Source of the DNA: a virus
Virus record (IMG/VR): IMGVR_UViG_3300025110_000128
Location: 1 to 23,804 of that record
Direction: 5' to 3' (one strand)
Length of the DNA: 23,804 nt
Part shown: positions 21,596 to 23,804 of the stretch, in pieces
How positions within the stretch are numbered: position 1 is the first letter of the stretch
Layout: each line of letters opens with the position of its first letter
The notes under the pieces: generated by a model
What the model saw: only the letters and a program-made list of their open reading frames with translations
What the model was told of the DNA's origin: nothing
Database searches by the model: none
Program-made: the position numbers and the translations under genes

Positions 21596-23538
21596 TCCAT
21601 CACCTTCTTTCCTGCACGAAGTTCCTCAGCAAGGTGCTTCGCAATTGTTTGTTTGTCATTTGCTGTGCCGTCAAGCGCAGCCTTGATAATACTCTCTTTC
21701 TGTGAAAGTAAAATATCGAAGTGAGTATCGATTGAGTCTTTGAGACTCAGTATCACTTGTTGGCAGACAGACGACTCCTGAGTCATTCTCCTAACTCTGG
21801 CTGCTGCTTGTTGTTCCCATGCAGGAACCCACTGTCGTTCAACGAACAGTGTTGTATCTGCGTGGTCTAGGTTCACTCCCTCTCGCATCGCAGTAGTTGA
21901 ACAGATGAGGAAGTCCACACTTCCCTGTTGGAAGTGATGGATATGTTCCTCTCTGTCTTTCATGCTTGTGTCTCCTGTAATGAGACGAGTAGAGGGATGC
22001 AGTAAACTGAGACTCTCCCAGATTGCATCCAGCACATCTCTATGGTGCGCAAAGATAACGAGAGACTTTCCTGTCTGTTTGAGATATTGACTTGCCCACT
22101 CTACAGCAGTATCAGCCTTGCTCAATCCTGCTGCATGTCTCAACTCAGTGAGCATGTTGAGAACGAAACCGGGAGGCATTCCTCCCTCGACTGTTCTATA
22201 GTGGTCCCACTCATTCATAAGGTGTTGATAAGTAATCTCGTAATGATTATCTGTGCTCTCAACCTCAATGATATTCTGAATAAGAGAAGGCATCTGTCCA
22301 CTTAGACGCTCATCATCCATAGTGCGACGAAGCATAGTGTCCATGAGTAATTGCTTGAGAGGCATTGTCTGCCCATCCTCGCTATGCTCAATGTTACTTG
22401 CACCATTGAAATCCCACCCATGTCCATTGTGAATCGCTGCACAATACTTCTTACCAAAGTGATATCGATTATCAAAATGCGTAGGTTTGAGCATGTTTAG
22501 AACAGGGAATGCCTCGATAGGGCGATTAAGAATAGGTGTGCCCGACAGACAGATGATACCATTAACACAAGACTCACTTGCTAAGGTTCTCGTAGCAATA
22601 GACTTTTTGGTTTTCTCGTCCTTTAGATTATGGCACTCGTCTATAATGATACAGTCATACCTATCGTTAAGAAGAGTATCAATACGATGAGTAAGGATAT
22701 CATAATTGATAACGGTGAAATCACTTACATCATATTCTCCATTTCTCCCAGAGATTATACTCACAGTAGAATTAGTCCACTTCTTTACTTCCTTTGCCCA
22801 GTTTGCTTTAACAACTGCTGGGCAAATGATTAGTGTTTTACTAAATCCTCCTGCGACTGAGCAAAGCATGGCTTGTAATGACTTACCCAAACCCATACCA
22901 TCAGCGATGAGTATACGTTTTTGTCCACCAGCCATGAACATGTTTGGTGCAACCCACTGATAGGGTCGAATCAACTCTGCGCTCTTAATACCCGGTAACC
23001 ATAGAGCAGGTGCATCTACTGCACTCGAAAGTTCTACACGTTTTGCTGTCGCTTCTCCTTGGTCTTGCACACCCTCAGTGTTGAGTATAGCATCAGCCAA
23101 CTCAGAATAGATTGGCTGCAATCCTTTTGCTACAGCAGCAGCGTTTGCTATGGGTATTCTCCATTGCTTTGTCTCCTTCTTCCATCGACCATTGCCAGCA
23201 GTTTTGATGACTGCGTTAATGTCTGCATAGTCAGAGCGAAAGGGCCAACTCATGAGTAAACCTGCACCTTTCTTCACAATGATAATCTCTCCAGCCGCAC
23301 CCTTTTGATTAGCATTAACATCAAGGTCGAAGTGAAAGCCGAAACCCTCCAATACACTCAAAGCAATTGTAAGGTCTGTTGCATTGTCCTTAACAGACCA
23401 TGACTTTCTCTCTGCATCCCACTTGCAACGTGGGAAAGGCAAAGCAGCCTTGAGTTCATCTTTGGCTTGAGGGTTGTATGAAAAATCCAGTGCAACTCTC
23501 GGTCCGTAATCGTCTTTGTATCGTGTCCATGTAGTCAT
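21592..23538 (-). CDS. SNF2-family (SMARCAL1-like) helicase
   Basis: A 648-residue superfamily 2 ATPase. The N-terminal 190 residues carry two repeats that resemble HARP-type substrate domains (CKWDAERKSWSV near 38-49 and GRWKKETKQWRIP near 117-129). Helicase motifs follow: Q-like PYQ, motif I ADGMGLGKS (212-220), motif II IIIDECHNL (DECH, 300-303), motif III LSGTP (331-335), motif IV VIFAHHRDV, motif V STTAMREGVNL and motif VI QQAAARVRR (the usual Gly is Ala). This is the architecture of SMARCAL1/annealing helicases, which rewind RPA-coated DNA and remodel forks. An RPA-like protein is encoded in the same genome. SNF2 proteins are common in large tailed viruses. Start overlaps the upstream gene as ATGA. 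Confidence 0.92.
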   Translation of the reverse strand: MTTWTRYKDDYGPRVALDFSYNPQAKDELKAALPFPRCKWDAERKSWSVKDNATDLTIALSVLEGFGFHFDLDVNANQKGAAGEIIIVKKGAGLLMSWPFRSDYADINAVIKTAGNGRWKKETKQWRIPIANAAAVAKGLQPIYSELADAILNTEGVQDQGEATAKRVELSSAVDAPALWLPGIKSAELIRPYQWVAPNMFMAGGQKRILIADGMGLGKSLQAMLCSVAGGFSKTLIICPAVVKANWAKEVKKWTNSTVSIISGRNGEYDVSDFTVINYDILTHRIDTLLNDRYDCIIIDECHNLKDEKTKKSIATRTLASESCVNGIICLSGTPILNRPIEAFPVLNMLKPTHFDNRYHFGKKYCAAIHNGHGWDFNGASNIEHSEDGQTMPLKQLLMDTMLRRTMDDERLSGQMPSLIQNIIEVESTDNHYEITYQHLMNEWDHYRTVEGGMPPGFVLNMLTELRHAAGLSKADTAVEWASQYLKQTGKSLVIFAHHRDVLDAIWESLSLLHPSTRLITGDTSMKDREEHIHHFQQGSVDFLICSTTAMREGVNLDHADTTLFVERQWVPAWEQQAAARVRRMTQESSVCQQVILSLKDSIDTHFDILLSQKESIIKAALDGTANDKQTIAKHLAEELRAGKKVME

Positions 23539-23804
23539 TCTTCTTCACTCTCCATAAAGCAGATTAGTTCAGCGCAAATGTCGGGATAGTCCTCTAACTT
23601 AGACCACAACTGTTTCCACTCACGCTCTATCTCATGCAAACGCTCAATCTCTTCAAGGAGAAGTGGTGCGTCTGCTATGAGTTGTGCATCAACACCAAGC
23701 ACCCGCTGTGCAACCATCCCATCACCACTCTCAATAGTGTGTTCACCGAGTTCCTCATCATATTCATTCGTCCACGGTGCGGGTGTATGTCCTTCGTATT
23801 TGTC
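23535..23804 (-). CDS. GHTPAPW-motif protein, 5' part outside window
   Basis: An open frame runs from the right edge to TGA at 23537-23535, giving 89 visible residues and no start before the edge that is needed. The edge sequence DKYEGHTPAPWTNEYDEE matches a common short phage protein pattern (GHTPgPW, later DAQLIADAPLLLEEI). An internal ATG at 23717 would cut off this conserved part, so the gene is treated as partial. The C-terminus is helical (RLHEIEREWKQLWSKLED) and ends ESEEE at an ATGA overlap. The function of this family is unknown. Confidence 0.75.
   Translation of the reverse strand, partial: DKYEGHTPAPWTNEYDEELGEHTIESGDGMVAQRVLGVDAQLIADAPLLLEEIERLHEIEREWKQLWSKLEDYPDICAELICFMESEEE

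Noticed and set aside
1-23804. CRISPR array, tRNA, rRNA or insertion sequence
   Set aside because: I saw no spaced direct repeats, cloverleaf-like segments, terminal inverted repeats or transposase motifs. The Cas4-like nuclease alone is not evidence for CRISPR.

Overview
This window reads as a fragment of a double-stranded DNA virus genome infecting marine archaea, most probably a magrovirus-type virus of Marine Group II Euryarchaeota (Poseidoniales). Sequence evidence: no ribosomal, tRNA or metabolic genes, near-zero intergenic space, almost every gene on the minus strand in an overlapping chain, and an archaeal-type replication kit (family B DNA polymerase, RFC small subunit, PCNA-like clamp, archaeo-eukaryotic primase, RPA-like protein, RadA-like ATPase, XPF-type nuclease) together with a viral group II chaperonin. 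The combination of a thermosome with this replication set is a published hallmark of magroviruses; the exact taxonomic assignment is inference from that combination.

Layout. Transcription on the minus strand runs from right to left. Right block (23804 to 15072): a partial gene at the edge, a SMARCAL1-like SNF2 helicase, a run of small, often cysteine-rich proteins of unknown function, a pyrimidine-dimer glycosylase-family protein, an HNH protein, more small zinc-binding proteins, a winged-helix-like protein, a degenerate DNA-ligase-like protein and a LAGLIDADG-like protein. An AT-rich gap (14944-15071) follows, carrying the clearest archaeal TATA box in the window. Middle block (14943 to 4232): RFC, RPA-like, RadA-like ATPase, PCNA-like clamp, small proteins, PolB, micro-zinc-ribbon, MazG-like hydrolase, two small proteins, Cas4/RecB-like nuclease, small protein, PriS-PriL-like primase and XPF/ERCC4 nuclease. 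After a 111-bp gap (4121-4231) comes the left block: a P-loop ATPase that may be the replicative helicase, three micro-genes, a DEDDy exonuclease, the thermosome and a 40-residue membrane micro-protein. One plus-strand gene lies at the left edge, tail to tail with that last micro-gene.

The gene order suggests a polycistronic replication, recombination and repair cassette: primase, putative helicase, PolB, clamp, clamp loader and ssDNA-binding protein would form a replisome, and the nucleases, RadA-like ATPase and SNF2 helicase would process or repair DNA. About 27 junctions are stop/start overlaps (ATGA, TAATG or TGATG), implying translational coupling. At many of them the Shine-Dalgarno sequence lies in the last codons of the upstream gene and encodes a run of C-terminal glutamates. 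Several genes of 18 to 59 codons fill what would otherwise look like gaps. By eye the window contains no GATC, GTAC or AGCT, which points to strong restriction-site avoidance. Individual proteins carry unusual changes at conserved motifs (PolB motif C, ligase motif I, two Walker A loops).
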